From positions 2,604,001-2,668,000 of the forward strand of contig NZ_CP060714.1 in the NCBI RefSeq assembly GCF_014395975.1: a stretch of DNA of 64,000 bases, in the 5' to 3' direction. Source of the DNA: Diaphorobacter ruginosibacter. GTDB lineage: Bacteria > Pseudomonadota > Gammaproteobacteria > Burkholderiales > Burkholderiaceae_C. Made by a program: the position numbers and the translations under genes. The notes below the pieces were generated by a model. It was not told the DNA's origin. It did no database searches and was given only the letters and a program-made list of their open reading frames with translations. Position 1 is the stretch's first letter. The number at the start of each line of letters is the position of its first letter. Shown one piece after another: positions 18,675 through 27,644 of the stretch.

Positions 18675-20348
18675 ATGAACCTGCACACCATGCGCCACTG
18701 GCTGCCATTCCTGAACTGGCCGCGCCCCACCAAGGCGTTGCTCAAGGGAGAATTCATCGCAGGCATGACCGTGGGCCTGATGCTGGTGCCGCAGGGCGTC
18801 GCCTACGCCGCGCTGGCCGGGATGCCGCTGGTCACGGGCATCTACGCCTCGCTCATTCCCGCCATCGTCGCCGTGCTGTTCAGTTCGTCCACGCGCCTCG
18901 GCGTGGGTCCCACCGCGCTCACCAGCCTGCTGATCGGAGCCTCGCTCACCGGCATGGCCGAGCCCGGCAGCGCGCATTGGGTGTCGCTCGCCGTATGGCT
19001 CGCCATACTCTCCGGGCTGCTGCAGGCCTTCGTGGGCGTCGTGCGCTTCGGCTGGCTGCTCAGCCTCGTGACATCGCCCATCCTCACGGGGTTCACGCAG
19101 GCAGCGGCGCTGCTGATCCTGCTGTCGCAACTGCCCGCGCTGCTGGGACTGCGCACGAGCTGGCATGCGCTCTTCAGCAATCCCTCCATCCATCATTTCG
19201 ACTTCCGCTCGCTCGCCTTCGGCGTCGGGAGCCTTGTGCTGCTCACGCTCTCCAAGCGGTTGCGGCCGACCTTTCCAGGCGCCATCGTCGTGATCTCGGG
19301 CGCGGCCCTGGTGAGCTGGCTGACGGGCTTTGCGGACAGAGGGGGCGACGTGATCGGGCATCTGCCGTCCGGCTTCCCCAGCCTGTACCTGCCGCAGTGG
19401 CTCACCTGGGACGAGTTCGGCGCGCTGCTCATGCCCACCATGGTCGTGGCGCTCGTGAGCTTCCTGGAGACCGCTTCCAGCGCCAAGATCGAGCACCAGC
19501 GCGAAGGCACTCAGTGGAACGAGAACCAGGACCTGATCGCCCAGGGCCTTGCCAAGATCAGCTCGGGCCTGACGGGCGGCTTCGCGACCAGCGCCTCGTT
19601 CTCGCGCTCGGCACTGAACCTGTATGCCGGGGCGCAGACCGGCTGGTCCAACCTGTTTGCCACCGGACTCGTGCTGGTGGCCCTGCTCTGGCTGATGCCC
19701 GAGCTCTACCATGTTCCCGATGCCGTGCTCGCCGCAGTGGTCGTGACCGCCGTGACCGGGCTGTTCAAGCCGCGCGAGATGCTGCGACTGTGGCAGGTAT
19801 CGCGCGTGGAGGCCTCGATTGGCCTGGCCACCTTCGCGCTCACGATCGCCACCGCCCCGCGCATCTACTGGGGTGTGCTGGCGGGGGTGGTCGCCAATCT
19901 GTGCCTGTTCATCTACCAGCGCATGCACCCTCGCATCATCGAGGTGGGCCTGCACCCCGACGGCAGTCTGCGCGACCGCAGGCTCTGGCAACTGCCGCCC
20001 CTCGCTCCCGGGCTGCTGGCCGTGCGCATGGACGCCGAGCTCGACTTCGCGAGCGCCGCGTCGCTGGAGCGGCGCATTACATCCGAGCTGCAATCGAGGG
20101 CGGACATCCGTGATGTATGCATCTTTGCCTCGTCCATCAACCGCATCGACATCACCGGCGTCGAGACCTTTCAGCGCCTGCGCTGGCATTTGAAGAAGAC
20201 CGGTGGCACGCTGACACTGAGCGGCCTGAAGCTGCCGGTGGAGCAGCGGCTGTCGCGCGCCGACGCCCTGGGCGAGGATCCGCATCTCAGGCTCTACCGT
20301 ACGGATACGGAAACCCTGGCTTCGCTCCAATCCCGGCCTGAAGGATAA
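18675..20348 (+). CDS. SulP-family anion transporter with STAS domain
   Basis: A 557-residue membrane protein. The SulP transmembrane region begins GEFIAGMTVGLMLVPQGVAYAALAGMP and includes the TSSSKIEH-type segment (here SFLETASSAKIEHQR) and GLTGGFATSASFSRSALN. The last ~120 residues form a cytoplasmic STAS domain (LAVRMDAELDFASA through INRIDITGVETFQRL). Family members carry sulfate, bicarbonate or dicarboxylates; the substrate is unresolved. A GTG one codon upstream (18672) could also initiate. Confidence 0.9.
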   Translation: MNLHTMRHWLPFLNWPRPTKALLKGEFIAGMTVGLMLVPQGVAYAALAGMPLVTGIYASLIPAIVAVLFSSSTRLGVGPTALTSLLIGASLTGMAEPGSAHWVSLAVWLAILSGLLQAFVGVVRFGWLLSLVTSPILTGFTQAAALLILLSQLPALLGLRTSWHALFSNPSIHHFDFRSLAFGVGSLVLLTLSKRLRPTFPGAIVVISGAALVSWLTGFADRGGDVIGHLPSGFPSLYLPQWLTWDEFGALLMPTMVVALVSFLETASSAKIEHQREGTQWNENQDLIAQGLAKISSGLTGGFATSASFSRSALNLYAGAQTGWSNLFATGLVLVALLWLMPELYHVPDAVLAAVVVTAVTGLFKPREMLRLWQVSRVEASIGLATFALTIATAPRIYWGVLAGVVANLCLFIYQRMHPRIIEVGLHPDGSLRDRRLWQLPPLAPGLLAVRMDAELDFASAASLERRITSELQSRADIRDVCIFASSINRIDITGVETFQRLRWHLKKTGGTLTLSGLKLPVEQRLSRADALGEDPHLRLYRTDTETLASLQSRPEG

Positions 20349-20396
20349 TTACGGCCTTTCTCGCGCCGACAGACACTTTCCTGCACCTTTGAGCCC

Positions 20397-21191
20397 ATGC
20401 TCCCGGTGTCCCGTCGGCCTTTTTCCGAACTCCAGGGTCTTCCTTTCGTGCATCCGGTCCTCAACATCTCCACCTATCTGTTCACGCCCCTGCCCGATGC
20501 CGCGGCATTGCGTGAGCTGCTGCTAGAGCGTGCAACCACCGCCGGACTCAAGGGCACGATCCTGATCGCCGAGGAAGGCATCAACATGTTCCTCGCCGGT
20601 GATGCCGATGCCGTGCGCGGCTTCGTTGCCGAGCTGAAGCGGGACACACGGTTTGCATCACTCGACCCCAAGGAGAGCTGGTCCGACCACCAGCCCTTCC
20701 GCAAGATGCTGGTGAAGGTGAAGAACGAGATCATCCGCATGAACATGCCGGCGATCCGTCCGTCCGCGGGCCGCGCTCCGTCGGTGTCGCCCGAGACACT
20801 GCGGCGCTGGCTCGAGCAGGGGCAGGATGACGAGGGCCGGCCGGTGGTCACGCTCGACACGCGCAACGCCTTCGAGGTCGACCAGGGCACGTTCGACCAT
20901 GCCATCGACTGGCGCATCGACAAGTTCACCGAGTTTCCCGCGGCCCTGCGCGAGCACAAGGCAGAGCTGGAGGGCAAGACCGTGGTGAGCTTCTGCACGG
21001 GTGGCATCCGCTGCGAGAAGGCGGCCATCCTGATGGAAGAGGAAGGCGTGCAGAACGTCTACCAGCTCGAAGGCGGCATTCTCAAGTACTTCGAATTGAC
21101 GGACGGCGCGCACTACAGCGGCGGCTGCTTTGTCTTCGACGAGCGCCGCGTGGTCGACACGGCCCTCGACGAAGCACCTCTCAAGCCCTGA
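20397..21191 (+). CDS. trhO: tRNA uridine(34) hydroxylase TrhO (rhodanese-type)
   Basis: A 264-residue YceA/TrhO-family protein. The N-terminal acylphosphatase-like part (LNISTYLFTPL, GTILIAEEGINMFLAG) is followed by a rhodanese domain with VVTLDTRNAFEVDQGTF and the active-site loop FCTGGIRCEKA. TrhO makes 5-hydroxyuridine at the tRNA wobble position, on the route to cmo5U/mo5U. The catalytic cysteine is present. It follows the SulP gene by about 50 bases on the same strand. Confidence 0.92.
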   Translation: MLPVSRRPFSELQGLPFVHPVLNISTYLFTPLPDAAALRELLLERATTAGLKGTILIAEEGINMFLAGDADAVRGFVAELKRDTRFASLDPKESWSDHQPFRKMLVKVKNEIIRMNMPAIRPSAGRAPSVSPETLRRWLEQGQDDEGRPVVTLDTRNAFEVDQGTFDHAIDWRIDKFTEFPAALREHKAELEGKTVVSFCTGGIRCEKAAILMEEEGVQNVYQLEGGILKYFELTDGAHYSGGCFVFDERRVVDTALDEAPLKP

Positions 21192-21235
21192 AACTCAAGC
21201 CCTGAAGCGCCACGCCCCCTTCCTGGAAACGCCCG

Positions 21236-22132
21236 TCAACGCCTGATGTAGTGCCCCGGCAGCGGGATGCGCTCATCGTCGCCGGGCACCTTGCCGAAAG
21301 CGTTGTCCTCCCAGCGCTGGGCCGCCTGCTCGATGAGCGTCTTGTCGCTGGCCACGAAGTTCCACCAGAGATGGCGCGGGCCGTCGAGCGCCGCGCCACC
21401 AAGCACCATCACGCGCGCAGGCACCGGGCCGGCCTTCAGCGTGTGCGGTGCGCTGCCCGAAGGCAATGGCACCAGCGTGTGTTCCGCGATGGGCTCATGA
21501 TCCAGTTGCACGGGGGCGGTCACGGTGTAGATCGCCACCTCCTCGGCCAGCGCGGGCAGTTCCAGGCTCGCGCCGGCATCAAGCTCCAGGTCGACCAGCA
21601 GGGTGTTGCACAGCGTCGCCACCGGGGAGGTGCGGGCCCATGCCGATCCGATGAGCAGCCGCACCGCCACCGCGCCCGAGCGCCAGGCCGGGATATGCGC
21701 GGCCGGCGTGTGCGCGAACTGCGGTTCGGCCTGTTCATGCGCATGAGGCAACGCCGCCCACAGCTGCAACCCGTGGTTCACATAGGTGCTGCCGGCATGC
21801 GATCGCGGGCGGCGCTCGGAATGGACGATGCCCCGCCCCGCGGTCATCCAGTTGATGTCGCCGGGCACGATCTGCTGCTCGCTGCCCAGGCTGTCCCGGT
21901 GCATCAGCGCGCCCTCGAACAGATAGCTCACCGTCGCAAGGCCGATGTGCGGGTGCGGGCGCACGTCCATGTGCGAAGCGGGCTCCACGGTCACCGGGCC
22001 GAAGTGGTCCAGGAAGATGAACGGGCCGACGGAGCGCCTGGGCAGGGACGGCAGGAGACGGCGCACCTGCATGCCGCCACCCAGGTCCTTGTGCAACCCC
22101 GTCAGCCGCAGCAATGGCTCGCGCGCGCTCAT
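21236..22132 (-). CDS. Pirin-family bicupin protein
   Basis: A 298-residue pirin: N-terminal cupin with the metal ligands in RPHPHIGLATVSYLFEG and the second histidine/glutamate region AGRGIVHSER, then a C-terminal pirin domain. Pirins bind Fe; some act as quercetinase, others as redox-sensitive regulators. The stop of osmC-like gene lies only 7 bases upstream, so the pirin is the downstream member of an operon with OsmC and possibly DoxX, suggesting a role in oxidative or electrophile stress. Confidence 0.9.
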   Translation of the reverse strand: MSAREPLLRLTGLHKDLGGGMQVRRLLPSLPRRSVGPFIFLDHFGPVTVEPASHMDVRPHPHIGLATVSYLFEGALMHRDSLGSEQQIVPGDINWMTAGRGIVHSERRPRSHAGSTYVNHGLQLWAALPHAHEQAEPQFAHTPAAHIPAWRSGAVAVRLLIGSAWARTSPVATLCNTLLVDLELDAGASLELPALAEEVAIYTVTAPVQLDHEPIAEHTLVPLPSGSAPHTLKAGPVPARVMVLGGAALDGPRHLWWNFVASDKTLIEQAAQRWEDNAFGKVPGDDERIPLPGHYIRR

Positions 22133-22139
22133 CGCAGGC

Positions 22140-22556
22140 TCACGCTTCGCCCGGCAGGCGTTCCAGCGCGGTGCTGATTTCCGTGGTCACCTGCGTCATG
22201 AGCTTGTGCACGGGACATTTGTCGACCACGCGCTGAAGTTCAGACCATTGCGCATCGCTCAGATCACCGCTGACCTGCAGGCGCACCGACAGCCGGTAGG
22301 TGCCGCTGCGCTCCCCCGACGCGTCCCGCTCCACGGCCGTCTGCACATCCTGCACGGCCCATCCCTTGTGCCGCGCATACCACAGCAGGGTCAGCGCCTT
22401 GCAGGCGCCCAGGGCCGAATCGTAGAGATCGTGCGGATCCGGCCCGCTATCCTGCCCGCCTTCCGCGGGCTGCGCATCCACCGTCCATACATGATCGCGG
22501 ATCGTCAGGCGCTGCGACATGGGCGCATCGCTGACTCGTTCAAGCCGTACCGTCAT
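22140..22556 (-). CDS. OsmC-family peroxiredoxin-like protein
   Basis: A 138-residue OsmC/Ohr-fold protein. The two redox cysteines are present in ALGACKALTLL and DKCPVHKLM. OsmC-type enzymes reduce organic peroxides at a dimer interface. GGAGGAG lies just before the ATG. It is placed between doxX-like and pirin genes on one strand. Confidence 0.88.
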   Translation of the reverse strand: MTVRLERVSDAPMSQRLTIRDHVWTVDAQPAEGGQDSGPDPHDLYDSALGACKALTLLWYARHKGWAVQDVQTAVERDASGERSGTYRLSVRLQVSGDLSDAQWSELQRVVDKCPVHKLMTQVTTEISTALERLPGEA

Positions 22557-22639
22557 GGCACTCCTCCTTGCTTGTCCGCCCCTGCGGGCGGGAGTTCACG
22601 GCCTGTTTCGCCGCCCCGTTTTGCTGCTCCGCTGTCAAC

Positions 22640-23083
22640 TCAGGTACGCCGCGCCATGGATCCATCCACGCTCCACGCGCCCGCACCGCACACCGAGAGG
22701 GCCAACAGGCCGCCCGCAATCGCCATGTTCTTGTTGAAGTTGATCTGCTGGGGCGATACGTCGGCACCCTGCAGCGTCCAGTAGGCATGGAAGATGACCG
22801 CGGACACCACGGTGAACAGCGCAAGTGCCCACGACGCCCACCGGGTCCTGAATCCGAACAACACCGCCAGCCCGCAGCCCACTTCCGCGAGGATCGCCAG
22901 CACGGCCATCACGTTGGGCATCGGCAGGCCCTTGGAGGCAATGTAGCCAGCCGTTCCCGCAAATCCCACGATCTTGCCGATCCCCGCGGGTACGAACAGC
23001 CATGCGATGAGCACGCGTCCAGCCAGCAGCAATGCCGATTCGCAACCGGACGAACGACCGATGTGTGCGGTAGAGGTAGCCAT
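22640..23083 (-). CDS. DoxX-family membrane protein
   Basis: A 147-residue protein with four hydrophobic segments, typical of the DoxX group: ALLLAGRVLIAWLFVPAGIGKIVGF, then the GLPMPNVMAVLAILAEVGCGLAVLFG helix and FHAYWTLQ. Such proteins may interact with thiosulfate/quinone metabolism or redox defence; exact role unknown. AAGGAG precedes the ATG at 23083. The open frame extends 47 codons further but without plausible sequence. Confidence 0.87.
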   Translation of the reverse strand: MATSTAHIGRSSGCESALLLAGRVLIAWLFVPAGIGKIVGFAGTAGYIASKGLPMPNVMAVLAILAEVGCGLAVLFGFRTRWASWALALFTVVSAVIFHAYWTLQGADVSPQQINFNKNMAIAGGLLALSVCGAGAWSVDGSMARRT

Positions 23084-23234
23084 GGAATTCTCCTTTGGAT
23101 GAATGGTGCAACGATTCAGGCGCGCTTGCAGCGCAACCCTAACCGCACTATTCCCCGAACTTCTGTAGGAGCAATTCGCATGCGTGCACCTGTCGATACA
23201 TTTGCACGGCCGCCATGGAAGCACGCCACCTCGT

Positions 23235-24170
23235 TCAACGGCCGATGGACATGCTCTGGCCGGTGATCTGGAAGCTCACGCGCGGTGCATCCGGCGCGGT
23301 GAACGGCAGGCTCAGCGAGAACTGGCCCGAACCATGCAGGATGCAGCTGTCACGGCGCAGTTGCACCGGGGCATCGTTGCCCTCGAACATCACCCAGGTA
23401 CCGAAGCTGCTCATGTCGGTCAACACAAAGGAACCATCGCGCCAGTCGATGCGTACGTGAAAGCGCGAAACACGTGGGTCATCGATGTGCATGTGCGCCT
23501 CGGATGAGCGTCCCACCTGTACCGGTGCATCGGTACTGTCGAACACGTGGCGGGTGCGGCCCCAGGCGAACTGGATCTGCACGGCCCCCATGCTGTCGAG
23601 TGCCCCGAGGTCGGTCAGACCGGCATGCTGCGTCATCGGCTCGGGACTTTCGTCCGTACGCCACTCGATCTGGTACATCAGGACGGGCTCGGCCTTGCCT
23701 TTCACACTCAAGTGGCCAAGGCGCACGAGATGGGCATTGGGAAGGTCGGCGCCCGCCGTTGCCACCGCTTCGGTGGCCCAGATTTCACCGGGAGCCGATC
23801 GGTCGCACAGCCGCGACGCCGTATTGACCGCATCACCGTAGCAATCGCCCGCCACATCCAGCACTTCGCCGCTGTCCAGGCCCATGCGCAAGGCGGGCCC
23901 CAGGTTGCGCGTGGGCCAGAGGATATGGTCGCGATGCTCGCGCATGATCTCCAGCGTGCAACGCACGGCCGCCGAGGATTCGGGAAACAGGCACAGCAAC
24001 CCGTCCCCAAGGGTTTTCACGACGCGACCCCGCCTCTGCTGGACCTTGGCAGTCATCCAGTTCAGAAGCTCGGTGACGGCCAGCGCCGCGCGTTCATTGC
24101 CCAACGTCTCGTACAGCGAAGTGCTGCCCACGATGTCGGCGAAAACAACAGTTTTCAGTGCCTCAGTCAC
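23235..24170 (-). CDS. Class III nucleotide cyclase domain fused to an FHA domain
   Basis: A 311-residue protein from a GTG start. The N-terminal class III adenylate/guanylate cyclase domain shows the first metal Asp in VVFADIVGSTSLYE, the second in KTLGDGLLCLF, and DCYGDAVNTASRLCD. The C-terminal FHA domain contains VQVGRSSEAHMHIDDPRVSRFHVRI with the Gly-Arg, Ser and Arg-His phospho-Thr-binding residues. FHA domains bind phosphothreonine, so the cyclase may be tied to a Ser/Thr kinase. An ATG at 24296 would add 42 residues of low-complexity, AT-rich origin; the GTG with AGGGG upstream is preferred. Confidence 0.85.
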   Translation of the reverse strand: MTEALKTVVFADIVGSTSLYETLGNERAALAVTELLNWMTAKVQQRRGRVVKTLGDGLLCLFPESSAAVRCTLEIMREHRDHILWPTRNLGPALRMGLDSGEVLDVAGDCYGDAVNTASRLCDRSAPGEIWATEAVATAGADLPNAHLVRLGHLSVKGKAEPVLMYQIEWRTDESPEPMTQHAGLTDLGALDSMGAVQIQFAWGRTRHVFDSTDAPVQVGRSSEAHMHIDDPRVSRFHVRIDWRDGSFVLTDMSSFGTWVMFEGNDAPVQLRRDSCILHGSGQFSLSLPFTAPDAPRVSFQITGQSMSIGR

Positions 24171-24343
24171 ACTGACGACCCCTTTTGGGCAATCCGTGAA
24201 ACACGGAGGAACCCCCTCTTTGTTATTGGGAATGCATGGCGATTGTTTCGCAGCATGTCTGTGGATCTTAATCCCACAATCACAATTGCAAACCAATTAT
24301 GAAGATTTAGCCGAGGAAATGGTACCCAGGCAACCCGCTTTCA

Positions 24344-24392
24344 TGACATTAATTGTCAATTCCAATTTATTCATGACAAGGCATCAATTGTC
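24344..24392. promoter_or_regulatory. Candidate operators upstream of the TetR gene
   Basis: TGACATTAATTGTCA (24344-24358) is a near-perfect palindrome. A related GACAA...TTGTC pair follows at 24375-24392. Both lie in an AT-rich gap of about 290 bases (24171-24460) between the divergent cyclase-FHA and TetR genes, which otherwise holds no gene. They could be TetR autoregulatory sites; only the symmetry is seen. Confidence 0.4.
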
Positions 24393-24460
24393 TCGATGGA
24401 CGGTCGGAATGAACAGCATCGCCCTGCCCCGCTGCCGGCCTTGACCGATAATGAAGGGTT

Positions 24461-25060
24461 ATGACAACTTCGGCAAAACGTCTGGATTCCGCTGCCCGCA
24501 GGGCGCAGCTGCTCGACGTCGCCGACCGCGTCTTCACCGCTCACGGCGTCCATGCCCCACTGGACCTGATCGTGGAGATGGCCGGCGTGGGCCGCGCCAC
24601 GCTCTACCGGCAGTTTCCCGATCGCCACATGCTGCTGCTGGCGCTGATGGAACGCTCGGCCCAATGGCTGGCGACCAGGGCTCGCCGCCTGGCCCACCGC
24701 GACGATGCCTTCTTCCGGCTGCTGGACTACATGGCTTCGCGCATCGTGCGGTCGCCCGCGTTGTCGGACTACTGGCGCACCACGCGCATGAGCGACCCGC
24801 GGTTCTCGGATGTGTACCAGGAAGTCCTGAATGCCTTTGCGCCCCCCGTGGCGCGCGCACAACGCGCAGGGCTGCTGCATGCCGACGTGCGCGCGGACGA
24901 CATCCCCCTGCTCGCCAGCATGCTGGCAGCCGGGCTGCGCGGCGAGACCGATGCAGAGCGTCGCCAACTTGTGGGACGCGCACTGTGCATCGTGCAGCGC
25001 GGACTGACACCTTCAGCGCCGGGCGGTTGCCTGCCCGGCACGGTCAACGACCTTTCATGA
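24461..25060 (+). CDS. TetR-family transcriptional regulator
   Basis: A 199-residue regulator with the TetR N-terminal helix-turn-helix (ADRVFTAHGVHAPLDLIVEMAGVGRATLYRQF, then PDRHMLLLALMER). The C-terminal domain is helical with no identifiable ligand pocket. It lies next to the cyclase-FHA gene, divergent from it, and may control itself or that gene. The variant first helix (HAPLDLIVEMAGVG) is a little unusual, but the DNA-recognition segment is standard. Confidence 0.85.
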   Translation: MTTSAKRLDSAARRAQLLDVADRVFTAHGVHAPLDLIVEMAGVGRATLYRQFPDRHMLLLALMERSAQWLATRARRLAHRDDAFFRLLDYMASRIVRSPALSDYWRTTRMSDPRFSDVYQEVLNAFAPPVARAQRAGLLHADVRADDIPLLASMLAAGLRGETDAERRQLVGRALCIVQRGLTPSAPGGCLPGTVNDLS

Positions 25061-25158
25061 TCCTCGTACACCTTCTGCTCACGAATTCGCTGATCTTCCA
25101 CATCGCCACGTGGCAGTTCCATCCGTGAATCCTTTCGCCTTGGCTCCGGGCCCGTGCT

Positions 25159-25608
25159 TCAGGCCGGCTTCCTGCGCGCAGCCGCCGCAATGCCGCGCGC
25201 CATGCGGGCGTTGTAGACACTGAGCCGCGAGAGCCCCAGCTGCTCCGCGATACGGGCATCTGAGTCCGTGCCCAGCAATGCGACGGCACTGTCCGTCCAG
25301 TCAAAAGGCTGGCCCTTCGCTCCCGCTGCCGCACCTGCGGCCGCGATCCCCAGTTCCTGGCGCCTGGCAATCACGCTGGCCTTGCTGATGCCCCATTCCC
25401 GGGCGAGGTCGGCATCAACCTCCCTGCCCAGCCGCGCCAGCATCGATTCGGTCCACTGGACATGGCCGAACGCAGGCACATGGAGCGCCTTGCGCTTGAG
25501 GCTCACCGTCTTGGCCGTGGTGCCCCAGCGCTCCGCCAGCACGGCATCCTTGTCCGTGCCCAGCAGCCGGAGCATCTCGTCCGTCCACTCAATGGCAGTG
25601 CGGCCCAT
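25159..25608 (-). CDS. Protein of three tandem helix-turn-helix-like repeats
   Basis: A 149-residue protein not assigned to a named family. It consists of three tandem units of about 41 residues (roughly 6-46, 50-90, 102-142), each starting with a WT(D/E) segment, then LLGTD-x-DA, LAE-x-WG and ending near an Arg-rich (R-x-x-LGI) helix. Each unit reads like a small Myb/HTH domain with a conserved tryptophan. The last two units are separated by an Ala/Gly linker. Multiple small DNA-binding units suggest sequence-specific DNA binding, but no target is evident. It sits just downstream of the YebC-like gene on the same strand. Confidence 0.7.
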   Translation of the reverse strand: MGRTAIEWTDEMLRLLGTDKDAVLAERWGTTAKTVSLKRKALHVPAFGHVQWTESMLARLGREVDADLAREWGISKASVIARRQELGIAAAGAAAGAKGQPFDWTDSAVALLGTDSDARIAEQLGLSRLSVYNARMARGIAAAARRKPA

Positions 25609-25628
25609 GCGAAGCGAGGTTTACGGTA

Positions 25629-26333
25629 TCAGTCGACCAGGCCGGCGTACACGTGCTGCGTGTCGTCGTCGTTCTCGAGGCCGGCGAGGAAGGCCTGCAC
25701 TTCCTCCATGGCCTCCGCGCTCAGCGAGGCTGCGCTGATCGGGTTCTTGGCCTTGTAGCCCAGCTTGGCCGAGAGCACCTTCACGCCCTGGGCAGGCAGC
25801 GCCTTGCTGACCACATCCAGGTCCGTGGCATCGGTGATGAACAGCGTCACGCCCTCTTCGTCGCCTGCCTCGAAATCCTGCGCTCCGGCTTCGATGGCGG
25901 CCATTTCCATGTCGGTATCGGCATTCGCGGCTTCACCCTCGATCAGGCCCACATGGTCGAAATCCCATGCCACGGCGCTCATCTGGCCCTTGCGGAACAG
26001 CACGCGCATGTTGGGCGCCGTGCGATTGGGATTGTCGGTCAGGCATTCCACCATCACGGGAACGCGATGCGGCGCGTAGCCCTCGAACACCACGCGCTCG
26101 TAGTTCACCGCATCGGCACCCGCGCCCGAGCCCTTCTTGATCGCACGCTCGAGCGTGTCCTTGGGCATGGATGCCTTGCGCGCGGCTTCAACGGCCATGC
26201 GCAATGCAGCATTGCTGGCGGGGTCGCCGCCGGCACGCGCCGCGACCGTGATTTCCTTGACGAGTTTGCCGAACAGCTTTCCCTTGGCATCGGCCACCAG
26301 TGCCTTGCCCTTTGCTTTCCATTGCGCGCCCAT
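25629..26333 (-). CDS. YebC/PmpR-family protein
   Basis: A 234-residue DUF28 protein: N-terminal K-rich domain (GAQWKAKGKALVADAKGKLFGKL), then the middle region MPKDTLERAIKKGSG and FEGYAPHRVPVMVECLTDNPNRT and the acidic C-terminal domain. YebC-family proteins bind DNA as regulators or help ribosomes through proline stretches. The N-terminus lacks the GHSKWANI motif of canonical YebC, so this is probably a paralogue, as with E. coli YeeN. It is followed by the three-repeat protein about 20 bases downstream. Confidence 0.85.
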   Translation of the reverse strand: MGAQWKAKGKALVADAKGKLFGKLVKEITVAARAGGDPASNAALRMAVEAARKASMPKDTLERAIKKGSGAGADAVNYERVVFEGYAPHRVPVMVECLTDNPNRTAPNMRVLFRKGQMSAVAWDFDHVGLIEGEAANADTDMEMAAIEAGAQDFEAGDEEGVTLFITDATDLDVVSKALPAQGVKVLSAKLGYKAKNPISAASLSAEAMEEVQAFLAGLENDDDTQHVYAGLVD

Positions 26334-26421
26334 GGCTGCGATCCTTGGTTTTGTAGTAAACCGCTGATTTTCGCGCAGTTTTTGAAGCCCGAGAGGCCCG
26401 CATTGGCTCTCAAGGCCTCCA

Positions 26422-27579
26422 TCACCCTTCGGCGCGCGTTCTCAGTGCCTCCGTATGCTGCCCCAACACCGGCGCGGCAAACGGCTGCGGACCGGGCGTG
26501 CGGTCGAATTCCACGGCCCGCGTGAATCCGCGGTAGCTGCCCAGAGCGGGATGCTCGAACGTCGCGATCATGTCCTCGGCCTGCACCTGCGGGTGGTCGA
26601 ACATGTCCTCCACCGCGCGTGCTGCCGCGCAAGGGACTTCCTCGCCGAAGAGGGCCTCCCATTCAAGCGCCGTGTGCGCGGCCAGCGCCTCGCGCAGCCG
26701 GGGAACGAGCTCGTCCTTGTGCAGGGCGCGCTTGCGCACCGAGTCGTAGCGCTCGTTGGCGGCGATGTCGTGCAGGCCGGTCCTGGCGCACAGCGCCTCC
26801 CAGAAATGCTGCGTATTGGCCGAGAGATAGATGTAGCCCTGCCGCGTCGGATGCAGGCCCGTGATGCCCCCCGATCGCATGTCACGCCCCACTTCGCGCG
26901 GCTCGCCCTCGGCCCAGACCAGGCGTGCGGACTGCATGGTGAGCGCGGCGCGCAGCAGCGACACGCCCACGTGCTGCCCAAGGCCGCTCTTCTCGCGCTC
27001 GTACAGCGCGGAGGCCACCCCGCCCGCAACCAGCGCTGAAGCGTAGTAGTCAACGACCGAGCCGTACAGGATCTCCGGCGGGCCGCCCGCCTTGCCCTGC
27101 ATTGCGCACATGCCGGTCATGGTCTGCAGCACCTGGTCGTAGCCCGCCTTGGCCTTGAGCGGCCCGCTGCTGCCGTAGCCCGTCACGCTGCAATAGATGA
27201 GGCGCGGGTTCATCACCGACAGTTGCCCGAACCCGATGCCCAGTCGCTCGGGCACTCCGGGACGGAAGTTGTGCACCAGCACGTCCGCCTCCCTGACCAG
27301 CTTCATGAGCACGGCATGGTCCGCCTCCTGCTTCAGGTCGAGGACCATGCCCCACTTGCTGCGGTTCACCCCCAGGAATGCACGGCTCTCGGCCTCCAGC
27401 GTCGACGGGTATTTGCGCAGGTTGTCACCCGCGGGTGGTTCGATCTTGACCACTTCCGCCCCTTGGTCCGCAAGCAGCGAACAGCCATACGGCCCTGCGA
27501 TGTAGGCGCTCAGGTCCAGCACCCGCACGCTGCTGAGCGGGCCCCTCGGGCCCTTGCGTTCAGTGGGAGCAAAGCTCAT
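26422..27579 (-). CDS. Family III CoA-transferase (CaiB/BaiF)
   Basis: A 385-residue class III CoA-transferase. Recognisable are VRVLDLSAYIAGPYGCSLLADQGAEVVKIEPP, FLGVNRSKWGMVLDLK, ADVLVHNFRPGVPERLGIGF and the active-site region containing the conserved Asp (SVVDYYAS). It transfers CoA between a dicarboxylic or aromatic acid and a donor such as succinyl-CoA. It ends an operon with a Bug protein and a CitE-like lyase, which suggests activation of an acid (for example citramalate- or malate-like) before C-C cleavage. That substrate is inference. Confidence 0.9.
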   Translation of the reverse strand: MSFAPTERKGPRGPLSSVRVLDLSAYIAGPYGCSLLADQGAEVVKIEPPAGDNLRKYPSTLEAESRAFLGVNRSKWGMVLDLKQEADHAVLMKLVREADVLVHNFRPGVPERLGIGFGQLSVMNPRLIYCSVTGYGSSGPLKAKAGYDQVLQTMTGMCAMQGKAGGPPEILYGSVVDYYASALVAGGVASALYEREKSGLGQHVGVSLLRAALTMQSARLVWAEGEPREVGRDMRSGGITGLHPTRQGYIYLSANTQHFWEALCARTGLHDIAANERYDSVRKRALHKDELVPRLREALAAHTALEWEALFGEEVPCAAARAVEDMFDHPQVQAEDMIATFEHPALGSYRGFTRAVEFDRTPGPQPFAAPVLGQHTEALRTRAEG

Positions 27580-27644
27580 TCTTCAGATACTCCATTGGTG
27601 TCATTCACGCGGCAGGTTCAACCGTGCCGACTCGGGTCAGGCCG

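Noticed and set aside
24171..24296. Longer start for the cyclase-FHA gene
   Set aside because: The extra 42 residues are low-complexity and come from an AT-rich promoter region; GTG at 24170 fits better.
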